A stretch of DNA of 64,000 bases from Lunularia cruciata (GCA_948567375.1 OX419756.1:5337001-5401000); one strand, 5' to 3'. Shown: positions 1 to 10,644, counted from the stretch's first letter. Notes: a model not told the origin generated them from the letters alone. Numbers and translations: made by a program.

Positions 1-3000
1 CTCTCCTTTTGTTTCCTTTGGGCTTGCTCCACTCGAACCATAGCAACTGCTCTTGCCTCTTCCAACTCCATGAGTTGATCCTTCCTTGACTTCTCTGCAT
101 CACTTCCTTGTGCTTTCTTCAATCTCCTATGAATGCTTTGGAAGGTAGGAAGATCAAAGTGAATAGGTAAGGTAGACTCAATACCATACACCAATTGGAA
201 TGGAGAATATCCAGTGGAAGTCTTCATGGTTGTCCTATACTCCCACAAAACTGCATGAATCCTCTTGTCCCAATGATGTTTAGCCCCCTCCATTTCTGCA
301 TCTTTGGCCAACATCATGCACAAGGTCTGATTGGTTCTCTCTGCCAAGCCATTGGAATTTGGCTTATAGGATGTAGTTACTCTATGTGTGATAGAGAAAT
401 GTCGTAGCATGGCTGTAGTAATGCTTCCTGTAAACTCTCCTCCTCTATCAGAAACCAACTCCAAAGGGCATCCAAACCTAGTGATAATGCGTTCATAAAG
501 AAATCTACCCACTTCATCTTCATTCTTGTCCCTCAATGGTCTAGCCTCAACCCACTTGGTAAGGTAATCAGTAACTACCACAATGTACCGATTGTTCCTT
601 GGGGTTCTATTGAGAGGTCCTACAAAATCAATTCCCCACTTCTCAAAGGGTCCTAGCAATGGAATTGATCTAAGTGGTGGAGTGGATGTAGACTTTCTAG
701 CAAAAGCTTGACAAACATGACAAGTTTTGCAATAATCAAGACAATCCTTGAAAATCCCTCTCCAATGGTAACCTGCATCTAGAATCTTGAAAGCAGTCAC
801 CTTTCCTGCAAAGTGTCCTCCACATACTAAACCTTCATGAAACTCCTTTATGAGTAGGATAGACTCTTCCTTACCCACTGCTCTTCGAAGTAGACCATCT
901 GCTCCTTGGTGAAAAAGAATATCATCCACCATTGTGTAAGGTCTAGATCTTGCTGCAAGGGCCTTCCTCTCCCTAGCATGCATCCCTTCTGGATAGTTAC
1001 CTCTTGTCACAAAATCCACAATCTCCTTGTACTCCATTGGAACCTCTTGAGTGACTGAGATTGTCATGAGCTCCTCATCCGGGAAGGAATCATCTACTGG
1101 CTCATCTCCATCATGATCATAGGCTCTAGATAACAAATCAGCATTTGCATGTTTCTTTCCTGGCCTATCCTCAATTGTGTAGTCATACTCAGACAAGAGA
1201 ATCATCCACCTTGCTAGTCTCCCTTCAACATTAGGCTTGTTGAAGATGTACTTCAAAGCCTTGTGATCCGTGACAATTGTGGCTTTCCCTCCAATCAAGT
1301 AGTGTCTAAACTTCTTGAGACCAAAGATCACTGCCAACCCTTCTCTCTCTGTGACAGAGTAGTTCTTCTCTGCTGAAACCATCTGCCTACTAGCATAAGC
1401 TATTGGATGATCATGCCCATCTTGGTCTAATTGACTAAGAGTGCATCCTATAGCTACATTAGAAGCATCAGTGTAGAGGATGAAAGGCTTACTCCAATCA
1501 GGTTTAGCAAGAATTGGAGCTACAACAAGGGATTGCTTGAGCTCCTCAAAAGCTTTGAGAGCCTCCTTGTCTTCCAAAATCACCATGTAATCTACACCCT
1601 TCTTCATGTAGATGGTCAATGCATAAGCCTTGTTGGAAAATGAGAAGATGAACCTCCTATAGTACCCAACCATTCCCAAGAATTGGCGTAACTTTGTCAA
1701 GCTTGAAGGGAATGGAAGGTCTGAGATTTTCCTCACCTTCTCAGGATCAACTGCTATTCCATCCTTGGAGATGATGTGCCCCAAAAGTAGACCTTCTTCA
1801 CATCCAAAAATGCACTTCTCTGGGTTGAGTGATGCATTTGCCTCATCCAAGCGTTGCAAGACTTTGATTAGGTGCTCAAAGTGCTCCTCCTTGCTCCCAT
1901 AGACACAAAAGTCATCAATGAAATCTCTCACAAATTTCCCAATGAAAGGTTCAAATACCTTGTTCATGAACCGTTGGAATGTGGCTGGAGCATTGCAAAG
2001 CCCAAAAGGCATGACCTTGAAAGCGTAAGTTCCCCAAGGTGTGGTGAATGTGGTGAGTTGTTGATGCTCTGGTGCAATCTTTATTTGGTTATATCCACTA
2101 TAACCATCTCCAAAACTGTACCTCTCATGACCTGCAACCTCCTCCAAGATCTCATCAATGAATGGCAATGGGTAGTAGTCCTTCTTGGTAACAGCATTGA
2201 GCTTCTTGTAATCCACACATACCCGAAGCTTGCCATTCTTTTTCTTCACAATGACAATTGGAGACACCCATTCTGAATTCTCCACCTCAAAGATAAATCC
2301 AGCCTCCTTGAGCTTATCAATCTCCTCCTTCACAACCAAAGATATTGGTGGGCTAATGCGACGTTGCTTTTGGCGGATTGGTCTTGCATGTGACTCCACC
2401 TCTATCTTGTGCTCCTCCAAGGTGACTTCCTTCAAATCCTTGTAACTAAAAGCAAACACATGGATGAACTTGCGGAAAATCTCCTCAAATCTCACCTTCT
2501 CCTCCTTGGTAACATTTGGGCCATACTTGAGGGTAGATAACCTTCTCTCTACCTCCTCAAGTGTCAATGGTGATTTATCTGGGTCCTTCAAAACCTCTGG
2601 CTTAGGTGCAAAATCCATAGCACACAAAGGATACACATCTGAATCAGATTCAGATTCATCCTCCTCCGTGGAAGTCTCCTCTTCCATGCTTGTGTCCACA
2701 CCTGAAGCTCCTCCTTCAGAATCAGATTCCCAATAATCAGAAGATGGGGTATCTGAATGTGAAGTGTTGGTGGTGTTAGTCACAGGAACAGTGACTCTAT
2801 GGTTTGATGGCCCAATCCTTAAGTACCCTTTGTGCCATCGATCAGTTGTGCGTGCTGCTCTCAACCATGGCCTCCCAAGAAGTAAGTCATAGCTTGAATC
2901 CTTCAAGACTTGGAAAGTCATGAGATTTTGAACTCCCATAACTGAAACTACCACCTTATCCATCACTCCTACTGGTCGAACTTGTTGCTTGTTTGCCATG

Positions 3001-4592
3001 CTCACCACAAATGTTGAAGCTCTTGAGGGTATCATACCCAACTTCTTCATCAACCTTTCTGACATGGCATTCACTGCTGATCCTCCATCAACCAATGCAT
3101 CCTTGATGTTGTGACCATTCACTCTCACATCAATCTTGGAGGCATATTCACAAGCTTCCCATGGTGCTGGCTTGGCATCCACCACCCCCATTGATATTGG
3201 AACTTTTGCCTTCTTCTTCTTCTTGCTCCTTGTAGAACTCAAACCACCTCTAAGCTCCTTTCTCAAGGTAGGGTTCAAAGCAATTAATTGGCCCACTGTG
3301 ATGTTAGCCTTGTGACTACCAACATCCTCCAACACATTGTAGTTCCATTGTTGCTTGGAGATCAAGAAGTCCTCCATCCCCAACTTCTTCCTTGGAGTCT
3401 TTGTTGTTGATGGTGTTGAGGTGCGAGTGCTCCTAGTAGACATAGGAGTATCCTTGCTTGAAGTAAATCCTTGAGAAGAGTGAACATCCTCTGCAAAACG
3501 AGCTCTCTTCTTCTCTTGTGCCAAAAGCTCCAAATTAGGACCCTTGGAGTTTGAGCACTCTCCCTTCTCATACTTGCTCTCAACCACATCTATGGATGCT
3601 ATCCCCTTACCTTTGTTGGGATTAGGAGCCACTTGGGTTTCACTACCTCCCTCTTTCCCTCTATTGGCTCCCTCATAACCCCTTCCTCCATGGTAAGTGG
3701 AATTTGGGCAATTCCTTTGGATATGGCCTCTTCCCCCACAACCAAAACAATTTCTATCATTGAAATTGTTGGCTGGTTGGCCTCCTCTATATGGATGGTT
3801 TCCATAACTCCTAGGCCCTCTCCCTACATTCTGATCCACCTCTCTCTTCTCCCATAATTGCACCACATTGATCTTGAGATCCGCAAGTTGTTCTGTGATG
3901 GTTTGGAGTGGATCTTTTGGTGGAGGTGCAAGAACTGGAGCAACTACTACTTGTGGTGCAACCCTTGTCACCAAAGTATCAGAAGTTCCACCATACTTGT
4001 AGCCTTGAGGAGGATGCACAACCTCCTTCACCACCAAATCACTTTCATCCCCTTCCAAACTCTCCTCCATACGAATTGCGATCTTGATAGCTTCAACCTT
4101 GGAAGAAGGTTTCTCATATCTCACCTTGCTTCTAATTTGTGGTCTCAATCCTCCCACAAAATTCTTGGTGAGCATGGCCCCTATGCCAATCATTGTAGTC
4201 TCCACATCATCCCCACCCTTCCTCAACACTATGCGAAATCTGGACTCCAATTTTTCCACTCTTTCCACATAGACTCTCACTTTCTCTCCATCTCCTTGCT
4301 TGAGAAATGTAACCTCACTCATCAATCTCTCATAACTCTCATCAGGAAGAAAGTTCTCAATGAGTGCTGAAGTCAAAGTCTCCCAAGACTCCTCTTCCCC
4401 CTCTCTCCTCTCTCTCTTTTGGTATTCTGACTCATACCATGTAAGTGCTGCATCCTCAAAGAAATCTGGTAATAATGAGGCCCACTCATTCTTCCTCCTC
4501 TCATTGTTTCCTATGCAAGCTCTCTTGAAGTCTCTCACAAAGGCCTCCACATCTTCTCCATCCTTGCCAAAGAAAACCGGAAGTTTCCCCAT
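1..4592 (-). CDS. gag-pol polyprotein of A1 (uninterrupted, partial)
   Basis: This polyprotein would form the particle and carry out reverse transcription and integration. One frame stays open from ATG at 4592 to base 1, about 1,530 codons. An in-frame TGA lies four codons upstream of this ATG, so it is the first Met. Approximate residues: gag 1-280; CCHC knuckle CFGCGGRGHIQRNC near 283-296; aspartic protease with DGG instead of DSG near 500; RT with the catalytic FIDD box near 892; RNase H with LYTDAS near 1038; integrase HHCC zinc finger at 1245-1290; and DDE residues in GIDFVGP, SDRGGEF and GLAERTNQ near 1320, 1379 and 1414. No stop or frameshift was found, unlike A2 and A3, so this is a young copy. 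The C-terminus is not visible. Confidence 0.92.
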   Translation of the reverse strand, partial: MGKLPVFFGKDGEDVEAFVRDFKRACIGNNERRKNEWASLLPDFFEDAALTWYESEYQKRERREGEEESWETLTSALIENFLPDESYERLMSEVTFLKQGDGEKVRVYVERVEKLESRFRIVLRKGGDDVETTMIGIGAMLTKNFVGGLRPQIRSKVRYEKPSSKVEAIKIAIRMEESLEGDESDLVVKEVVHPPQGYKYGGTSDTLVTRVAPQVVVAPVLAPPPKDPLQTITEQLADLKINVVQLWEKREVDQNVGRGPRSYGNHPYRGGQPANNFNDRNCFGCGGRGHIQRNCPNSTYHGGRGYEGANRGKEGGSETQVAPNPNKGKGIASIDVVESKYEKGECSNSKGPNLELLAQEKKRARFAEDVHSSQGFTSSKDTPMSTRSTRTSTPSTTKTPRKKLGMEDFLISKQQWNYNVLEDVGSHKANITVGQLIALNPTLRKELRGGLSSTRSKKKKKAKVPISMGVVDAKPAPWEACEYASKIDVRVNGHNIKDALVDGGSAVNAMSERLMKKLGMIPSRASTFVVSMANKQQVRPVGVMDKVVVSVMGVQNLMTFQVLKDSSYDLLLGRPWLRAARTTDRWHKGYLRIGPSNHRVTVPVTNTTNTSHSDTPSSDYWESDSEGGASGVDTSMEEETSTEEDESESDSDVYPLCAMDFAPKPEVLKDPDKSPLTLEEVERRLSTLKYGPNVTKEEKVRFEEIFRKFIHVFAFSYKDLKEVTLEEHKIEVESHARPIRQKQRRISPPISLVVKEEIDKLKEAGFIFEVENSEWVSPIVIVKKKNGKLRVCVDYKKLNAVTKKDYYPLPFIDEILEEVAGHERYSFGDGYSGYNQIKIAPEHQQLTTFTTPWGTYAFKVMPFGLCNAPATFQRFMNKVFEPFIGKFVRDFIDDFCVYGSKEEHFEHLIKVLQRLDEANASLNPEKCIFGCEEGLLLGHIISKDGIAVDPEKVRKISDLPFPSSLTKLRQFLGMVGYYRRFIFSFSNKAYALTIYMKKGVDYMVILEDKEALKAFEELKQSLVVAPILAKPDWSKPFILYTDASNVAIGCTLSQLDQDGHDHPIAYASRQMVSAEKNYSVTEREGLAVIFGLKKFRHYLIGGKATIVTDHKALKYIFNKPNVEGRLARWMILLSEYDYTIEDRPGKKHANADLLSRAYDHDGDEPVDDSFPDEELMTISVTQEVPMEYKEIVDFVTRGNYPEGMHARERKALAARSRPYTMVDDILFHQGADGLLRRAVGKEESILLIKEFHEGLVCGGHFAGKVTAFKILDAGYHWRGIFKDCLDYCKTCHVCQAFARKSTSTPPLRSIPLLGPFEKWGIDFVGPLNRTPRNNRYIVVVTDYLTKWVEARPLRDKNEDEVGRFLYERIITRFGCPLELVSDRGGEFTGSITTAMLRHFSITHRVTTSYKPNSNGLAERTNQTLCMMLAKDAEMEGAKHHWDKRIHAVLWEYRTTMKTSTGYSPFQLVYGIESTLPIHFDLPTFQSIHRRLKKAQGSDAEKSRKDQLMELEEARAVAMVRVEQAQRKQKE

Positions 4593-4822
4593 CTTAACCC
4601 CTCACTATCTTTCTTTTCTCTCAAATAATTTTTTTTTTTTTCTCTCACTCTATTACTAATAGAGTATATACATGACTAACACCATCTGAGAATAATCCAC
4701 TCTAGGGAACACAAAAGGTTCAGGTTGCTCCAAGATTTCTATAGCAACATCAAATCCTAGAGTGCATATTAATCTAACTCTCATGGATAGTTTATCCATA
4801 AGTTGAAAGATTATCTCCATCA

Positions 4823-5296
4823 CTAATCTTGAGAACTAGCTGATGAAGGTGGTAGTATTTCTGTAGCTGTACTAAGACTCTCTCCAAGATCCTTCACCAA
4901 AGTTTCCAAAAGTGCTTTTACTCCACTACACTCATGTCCTTTTGGAAGTCCTTCAACTCCACAAACCTCACACAACTCCTTGGTCTTAGATCTTCTCCCT
5001 CCCAATCTTGGTGAAGAAGGTCCAACATGCAAACCCAAGTCAAGTAAGCCTCTCCTTTCCCTCAATCTCTTGCTCTCAAAGGTCAATGGACATGAACTTG
5101 CCTTATGTCCCTTCTCTCCACATAGAAAGCACTTAGACTCACTCTTTCCTCCAAGTGGTGTAGGTTTTTGGATCCTCTCAACACTCTCTTCAAATTCTAT
5201 TGTAAACTCTCTTTTCCTCAAATCCACCCCTACAATCACCTCAAACCCTTGGGGAACCTTGCATAATCTCAATTTTCACTCTTGATGACTCTCCAT
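4823..5296 (-). pseudogene. accessory zinc-knuckle ORF between leader and gag (A1)
   Basis: A 474-base frame precedes gag by 230 bp. It has a CCHC knuckle CFLCGEKGHKASSC and a second Cys/His cluster CEVCGVEGLPKGHEC, with a basic stretch between them. The family-level ATG at 5296 is inferred from three copies of exactly equal length. In A1 codon 7 is TGA where A3 has TGG, so the N-terminus is broken and only the part from about 5272 is open. The knuckles suggest nucleic-acid binding, perhaps a second nucleocapsid-like protein. That is inference, and I recognise no named family. Copies: 20249-20722 and 30300-30773. Confidence 0.7.
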
Positions 5297-5944
5297 GTTC
5301 CCCAAGATGAATCTAAACACTCAAACATGCTTTTTGTTGATCTCAAACTTCTCATGCATGAGATCTCCACTCTGCAGAATTGACCCTTCCTCACAATGTC
5401 ACTCAAATCTCCCAACTAATATGTCACAGTCCTCTGAAATTTTCCACACTTGATCACAACTCTAGGGCGTCCCTCCCTGCAAAATTTTAGATCTTTTCAT
5501 CGAGCCATTTGGCCTAGACACCTTTCTATTCAGCACCCATATTTCAGATTTGGTCTGAAAACCACCCCCCTCACTTCAAAAACTCATAACGCAGTGCGAA
5601 AAAATGATCTCTCTCTAATTTTTGTGGCACCAGGTAGGATACAATGCACTGAATTTTCTTGGAAATTTTCAGGACAATTCACTAAAAATTGAAGAAATGG
5701 CAGACTCTGTACAATTTTCCAGAGAGCATGCAGTTGCAGGAGCACTTTACCCTATCAACTTTCAAAAATTCTAGCCCAGTGCGCATAGAAGCTCTCTCAA
5801 TAATTTCAAGTGTGCTAACTGAAAGATAACCCAAGCTATCATGTGTAGAAATCTCAAGTTCAGATCTCAAACTTGAGATTTTGCCCAAAATCACCTTAAT
5901 CCCCAAAATCTGCAATCCACCTCACACAATCTCTCCAATTCCTC

Positions 5945-6115
5945 TCATGTGTACAAGATGTACAAAATCACCTCAAAGACATCATAATGAACTACAGGGT
6001 ATACAAATGGATCTTGGTTCTCTAACATAAGTTCAGCCCTCTCCTCTCCTAATGTTCTCTCCAAGTGAGCTCTCATAGCCTCCTTCTGCCTAATGTAGAA
6101 TTGGACGCGGAACAT
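5945..6115 (-). CDS. small leader ORF downstream of the primer site (A1)
   Basis: A 56-codon ORF starts at ATG 6115, about 20 bases past the primer binding site. It is charged and helical-looking in the middle (RTLGEERAELMLE) and ends in a hydrophobic, Tyr-rich tail. It is recognisable in A2 (21369-21551), where a small in-frame repeat lengthens the tail, and in A3, where it has an early stop. It may be a translated upstream ORF or just conserved leader sequence. No function is recognised. The following 5297-5944 is leader sequence without a convincing gene. Confidence 0.35.
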   Translation of the reverse strand: MFRVQFYIRQKEAMRAHLERTLGEERAELMLENQDPFVYPVVHYDVFEVILYILYT

Positions 6116-6134
6116 TATCTTGCCTTCTAGAGAG

Positions 6135-6152
6135 GTCCCGGCAACGGAACCA
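6135..6152 (-). other. primer binding site of A1 (tRNA-Asp type)
   Basis: Four bases inside the LTR end, the minus strand reads TGGTTCCGTTGCCGGGA. It differs from the complement of the plant tRNA-Asp 3' end (TGGCGCCGTTGCCGGGGA) by a few bases. The same site follows the 5' LTR of A2 and A3. Confidence 0.7.
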
Positions 6153-6156
6153 AAAA

Positions 6157-6850
6157 TGTGAGCCGGCCTGTCTCTCACTCAGGATGAACCTCTGATGGCT
6201 ATTATGGTAGCGCACCATGGACTAAGAAGGCAAGGAACCCCAACTCCATCATACTCCTCCAAGGCTAACACTCCAAGACTCAAGACATTGCTCACTAGAG
6301 AACTCAATGAGAGAGAGAGATAGTTGCAAATGAAAGGATGATGAGTACCTCCTCACTCCTTGTTTATATACTTGTGAAATAGTTACGTACCAAAGTTACT
6401 AATTACCGTAGTAACTCAAGTTACTAGACTAAAAGTCAAGTAAAGTCAAAAAGTAGAAAGGAATATCCATTCACATGGGCATATTCCCCTAAGCATGTGG
6501 TCTTATCTTGACCCAACCACTAAAGCAAGGATTCCTTCACATGGGCTATCCTTGGACTAAAGAAGAATCCAAAACAAAAAGGCTTGCGGGCCCAAGAGTT
6601 CTCAACTCTTTCCCCAAAGCCAAACACCTAGGAATAATACCAAGTCAACACACTAAAATCCAAAATAGTGGTGCTCATCTTTTCTACTTCCTCTAAAGTA
6701 AGGTCCCATCTATCTTAGCTATGACTAACTTTAGCTAACCATGACTAATATAGAACCATCCTTTATCTCTATATAAATAATATCTCTTAAGTACTTGTAA
6801 TACCAAGCTAAATATCACAATACCACACACATGCACAAATGGGTGTTACA
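6157..6850 (-). repeat. 5' LTR of A1
   Basis: This 694-bp LTR starts TGTAACACCC at 6850 and ends GCTCACA at 6157 on the minus strand. It matches 21593-22285 (A2) and both LTRs of A3 (28501-29191 and 34302-34992). Confidence 0.9.
6363..6370 (-). promoter_or_regulatory. TATA box in the A1 LTR
   Basis: TATATAAA on the minus strand lies about 210 bp before the LTR 3' end. It is conserved in A3 at 28980-28987. This is the likely core promoter of the element transcript. Confidence 0.5.
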
Positions 6851-7310
6851 GATCAAATAGAGGTGTCACCAAAAGAGTACTTTCATTAATAAGGTAGCAG
6901 CCAAAAACACCCTAAAAATTTGGAACCAATTTCAAAGTGTATGACTAGGCCCCCTCATTCTTGGTTTCATTGAGAGCTTTCCAATGATACCTCACTCATG
7001 CAATTTTGAGCTTCATACAAGAACATTCTCTAAAGTTTCCCTTTGGTCAAACTTGCTTGACAAGCCAAATAGGACAAGAATAGACATGTCACCCATCCAT
7101 ACAACTAATCTAAGCGTGGAGCTTCTTGGCATGTCACTAATCTATGTATTTGATCTACAGATGGAGCTTACTTTGAGGGAATCCTCTTGGTTATATAATA
7201 CAAACAAGGTGCTCCATTGGGGCATCAGAGTATTGAGTGTGAAGCTTTATGTGTCTTCTCCTCTATTTCTCTTGAGGGTTCTATTATCCTTAGAATATTA
7301 AATCACTTAG
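6851..7310 (-). repeat. dispersed repeat R, copy 1
   Basis: About 460 bp matching 62453-62985 in the opposite orientation, with many substitutions. On the minus strand it begins near a TGTAATGTTC-like end, suggesting an LTR or LTR fragment, but no primer site or coding part is attached. A1 abuts it directly at 6850/6851. Confidence 0.5.
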
Positions 7311-7515
7311 GAGATTGGGATCTCCAGTTACCTTGGTTGGTCATGGACTATTGGTTCAGCTAGAAAGTTTCCTTAGCATTCTTCTCTCATTACTTTTTAC
7401 TCTATGGACAAGATCCAAATTTATCTACAACCATTTGTTGTGATGTTATTGTAATTTTGGACTTGAATGCTCTAGACATATAGATGAGTGCATGTTCTCA
7501 ATAGGCAAAGACCTT
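7311..7515 (+). pseudogene. integrase C-terminal fragment of another Ty3/gypsy element
   Basis: The plus frame reads an LQLPWLVMDYWFS segment, then FLLYGQDPNL, a LDL segment, SACSQ and FWRVMLM, with two in-frame stops. Plant Ty3 integrases have the same order after the catalytic Glu (LPWLAMGYRFS, SPY, LLYGREP, LDL, RVMPM). It ends abruptly at the D1 junction near 7515. It may be a remnant of family C. Recognition is from memory of the family pattern. Confidence 0.45.
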
Positions 7516-9075
7516 TTGGAGAGTGATGTTGATGTCTCTATCACGACAACCTGATTTGAAGTCCCTTCCTCTCATTGCAACAGCAATTACGATGGTGTCA
7601 ATTGACCCCAAGATCCATAACAAGTTTTGGTTAGCTCTACAACAAGATCCTTTCTTCCAAATGGTACATGGTCGTCTAACAATAGGTGACAAGGAGTACA
7701 ACACCTTCTCCTTCAAGGAAAGTCTTCTATTCCATGTGAACCGAATCTATGTTCCAGCCAAAGGTGATCTTCGACTTGTGTGCCTTCAAGAAGCCCATGA
7801 TTTACCCATTGCTGGTCACATGGGTGTGGACAAGACCTTGGGTACCCTCCAACGTCAATGGTGGTGGCCCAACATGACACGAGATGTTCAAGAATTTGTC
7901 CGATCATGTGAGAGCTGCCAACATAACAAGGCCAACAACCAAAAGCCAAGTGGACTCCTTCAACTGCTTGCCATTCCATTAGCTCACTGGGAGCATGTGA
8001 GCTTGGATCTCATCACATCCTTGCCAAGGACAAAACAAGGACACACCGCCATCGTGGTGTTTGTGGATAAGCTTAGTAAGCAAATCTACTTGGCACCAAC
8101 CTATGATACCGTGGATGCTCCAACTTTAGCACAAAGCTACTTTGACAATGTCTTCAAGCATCATGGGATGCCATGCATACTCATTTCCGACCGTGATCCT
8201 TGATTTATCAGGAAGTTTTGGCAAGCACTCTTTCAGATACTTGGTACCAAGCTTGCTTTGTCCATGGCCTATCATCCTCAAACTGATAGACAATCAAACG
8301 AGCAAATTGTACATTGGAGGATATGTTGCGTGCCTTTGTCAATGTCCACCATACTAATTGGGATGAATGTTTTGCCACTGCAGAATTTGCCTAAAACAAT
8401 TCCAAATAGGCAAGCACCGGATTCTCTCCTTCCTTTCTCAATTTTGGCCAAGATCCGCTTGTTCCAGATTCTCTTCTTGCTCCTCCTCCATCTCAAGTTC
8501 CTCATACTTCCACATTCTTGACCACTATATCCCAATCTCTCCAACAAGCCAAGTCTCACCTCCTTGTTGCTCAGAATTGCCAAAAACAATATGTGGACCA
8601 CCATCGTCATGATCTCACCTTTGAAGTTGGTGATAAAGTCATGTTATCCTCCAGTAACCTCCCTCTCCCACTTGATACCCAAGTTTGTAAACTTACCCCT
8701 AATTGGATAAGACCCTTTGATATCACCCAAATTGTCTCTCTTGTTGCTTATCGACTTGCCTTGCCTTGTCACATGCATATCCTTCCTATCTTTCATGTTT
8801 CTAAGTTGAAACTCTTTGTTCCTAAGCCCTCTTCCTTTTCCTCTTGAGTCCAACCTCCCCCTCTTCTTGTCCCTATCAATGATCATGAGGAGTACGAAGT
8901 TGATTGTATCCTTGCGCGTTGCCATATTGATTGAGGCCGTCGCCAACATACGGAGTACAAGGTCCTTTGGAAAGGGTATTCTCTTCATGATGCCACTTTG
9001 GAACCTCTTTCTCACCTCTAAAATGCACAAATGCCCATCCAGGAATTTGAAGCTTCACTGGCAACAAGGACGTCA
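7516..9075 (+). pseudogene. RNase H tail, integrase and chromodomain of D1
   Basis: The frame opens at LSRQPDL, the usual end of Ty3 RNase H. The integrase zinc finger has HDLPIAGH and CESCQH. The catalytic residues are in SLDLITSLP, SDRDP and RQSNEQ. A TGA follows SDRDP at about 8201 (Arg codon lost), and a frameshift occurs between 8360 and 8518. The GPY-like module (LTPNWIRPFDI, LPIFHVSKLK) follows at 8690-8830. A chromodomain at about 8885-9050 contains EYEVDCILA and YKVLWKGYSLHDAT. Chromodomains target integration to marked chromatin in this clade. The gene is not functional here. Confidence 0.8.
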
Positions 9076-9096
9076 CCAACTAGTGGCGGGGGAATA

Positions 9097-9522
9097 TGTA
9101 ACAATATGGAGTTTAGAGACAAAGTTAGTTGGGCTTACAAAGTAGCACATAGGAAAAAGTAGCCTAGAACATTTGGGAAATATCTAGGAAGCTTCTTGGG
9201 AAGCTTCCAGGCTAGCTTAGCTTGCACCTCAAGTAAGTAGCTTCTAGAAGGAAGCTTCTAGAAGCTTCCAACTAGCTTAGCTTGCACGCCAAGTAGGCGG
9301 CTTCTAGAAAGAAACTTCTTGAGAAACTTCCTAGTTAACTTTGCTTGCACTCTAAGAAAGTGGCTTGAGAAAGCTTCTTGAGAAGCTTCTCAAGGGCCTT
9401 GTATGCTACCTATAAATACCAAAGCCAAAGCTCATGCTAGGCATTCAGAGTTTTCCCCCATTCAAGTGTCCCAATGTGAGTTTCCATTCTCCTATTTCTC
9501 TCTTCGGATTTGGTCTTTTACA
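9097..9522 (+). repeat. 3' LTR of D1
   Basis: 426 bp, TGTAACAATA to TCTTTTACA. It matches the LTR at 63086-63519. Internally it has imperfect repeats of a GAAGCTTCT-type motif (about 9190-9390). Confidence 0.85.
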
Positions 9523-9851
9523 TAATGCATAAGCCTTGTTGGAAAATGAGAAGATGAACCTCCTATAGTATCCAACCATCCCCAAGAATTGGCGTAACTT
9601 TGTCAAGCTTGAAGGGAATGGAAGGTCTGAGATTTTCCTCACCTTCTCACGATCAACTGCTATTCCATCCTTGGAGATGATGTGCCCCAAAAGTAGACCT
9701 TCTTCACATCCAAAAATGCACTTCTTTGGGTTGACTGATGCATTTGCCTCATCCAAGCGTTTCAAGACCTTGAATAGGTGCTCAAAGTGCTCCTCCTTGC
9801 TCCCATAGACACAAAATTCATTAATGAAGTCTCTCACAAATTTCCCAATGA
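9523..9851 (-). pseudogene. RT to RNase H fragment of A2, displaced by insertion
   Basis: The minus frame continues the A2 RT: FVRDFINEFCVYG, HIISKDGIAV and FLGMVGYYRRF. The catalytic box FIDD of A1 reads FINE here, so both aspartates are lost. The frame stops at the D1 LTR just after FSNKAYAL. It belongs to 17381-20017. Confidence 0.85.
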
Positions 9852-10644
9852 AAGGTTGTGACAACCCGGCAAATATCACTTTTGCGGTAATCGGGTAAGT
9901 AAAGTTTGTTCCCGCAGAGATACGAGTCAGAATTGGTCAAATACAAAGCAAAGTAACAATGTAGTTCTGCTTGGTTGCGTCTTTAATCTCTCAAGTAGAA
10001 ACCACACCCAGAAGAGAGAAACAAACATTGACTCATAGTCTTGTCACAAAATAACACCTCAATCACAAATCCTTCAATTCTTTCCAAACAATCTTGATTG
10101 TGATGATTCAAGCTCTCCCAAAAACAACACTTCATTGCAAAAAAAATTCACCTCAGAATTGTGTTCCACCCTTCCATTGAAGGCACAACTTCCTTGATCT
10201 AAATTGCTTCACATCAACCTCGCACTGCACTCACAAATGCAGAATACTACCAACACTACAATTTCTCAGATCTGTCAAGGCATTGCTTCGATTGCACTTC
10301 ACTTAGGATCAAACACACAGAATGAAGATCAAGGCTGTGGAATCCAACATCCAACAAGCACTCTGACTTGCACTTCAAATTTCTCCAAACACTCACAAAC
10401 ACAATTGCAAAGTTGATACTTGGAATCAAGCTCAAGCGACGAGCACTGCTTTACAGCACTTTGCTTTATCTATTCTCAGAAATAATGAGCACTGAACAAC
10501 ATTTGACTACGAATGCCACTCTTAAATAGTGAACAAATTGACAGTTCTAACAACTATACCATTCTACAACAACTCTACTAACCTGCAGATCCAAAATGAC
10601 AATGCACCTCTTCATATCTGCCTCTTCAAATCTCAAAACTATTA

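Larger units (their letters stand above)
1..6850 (-). mobile_element. Ty3/gypsy retrotransposon, family A, copy A1 (5' LTR to integrase; continues past the left edge)
   Basis: Reading on the minus strand, the order is LTR (6850-6157), primer binding site (6152-6135), a small leader ORF, an accessory zinc-knuckle ORF, then gag, protease, reverse transcriptase, RNase H and integrase in one frame, cut by the window edge. Protease before RT and integrase last is the Ty3/gypsy order. Two more copies, A2 (9523-22285) and A3 (28501-34992), share the whole plan. A1 is the best preserved. Its 3' LTR lies outside the window, so its target duplication cannot be read. Confidence 0.93.
7516..9522 (+). mobile_element. 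chromodomain Ty3/gypsy element (chromovirus) D1, 3' half
   Basis: It contains the RNase H tail, integrase, GPY-type module, chromodomain, polypurine tract (about 9083-9096, GTGGCGGGGGAATA) and 3' LTR (9097-9522). The 5' LTR, gag, protease and RT are missing. The same LTR with an initiator-Met primer site occurs at 63086-63519. Its right end sits in the RNase H region of A2, so it probably inserted into A2 and later lost its 5' half together with the rest of A2. Confidence 0.85.

Noticed and set aside
195-2736. Open frames on the plus strand in the A1 region
   Set aside because: They lie antisense to the uninterrupted minus-strand gag-pol and match nothing.
4823-5296. Host zinc-finger gene
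   Set aside because: Present at the same place in all three copies of the same retrotransposon, so it belongs to the element.
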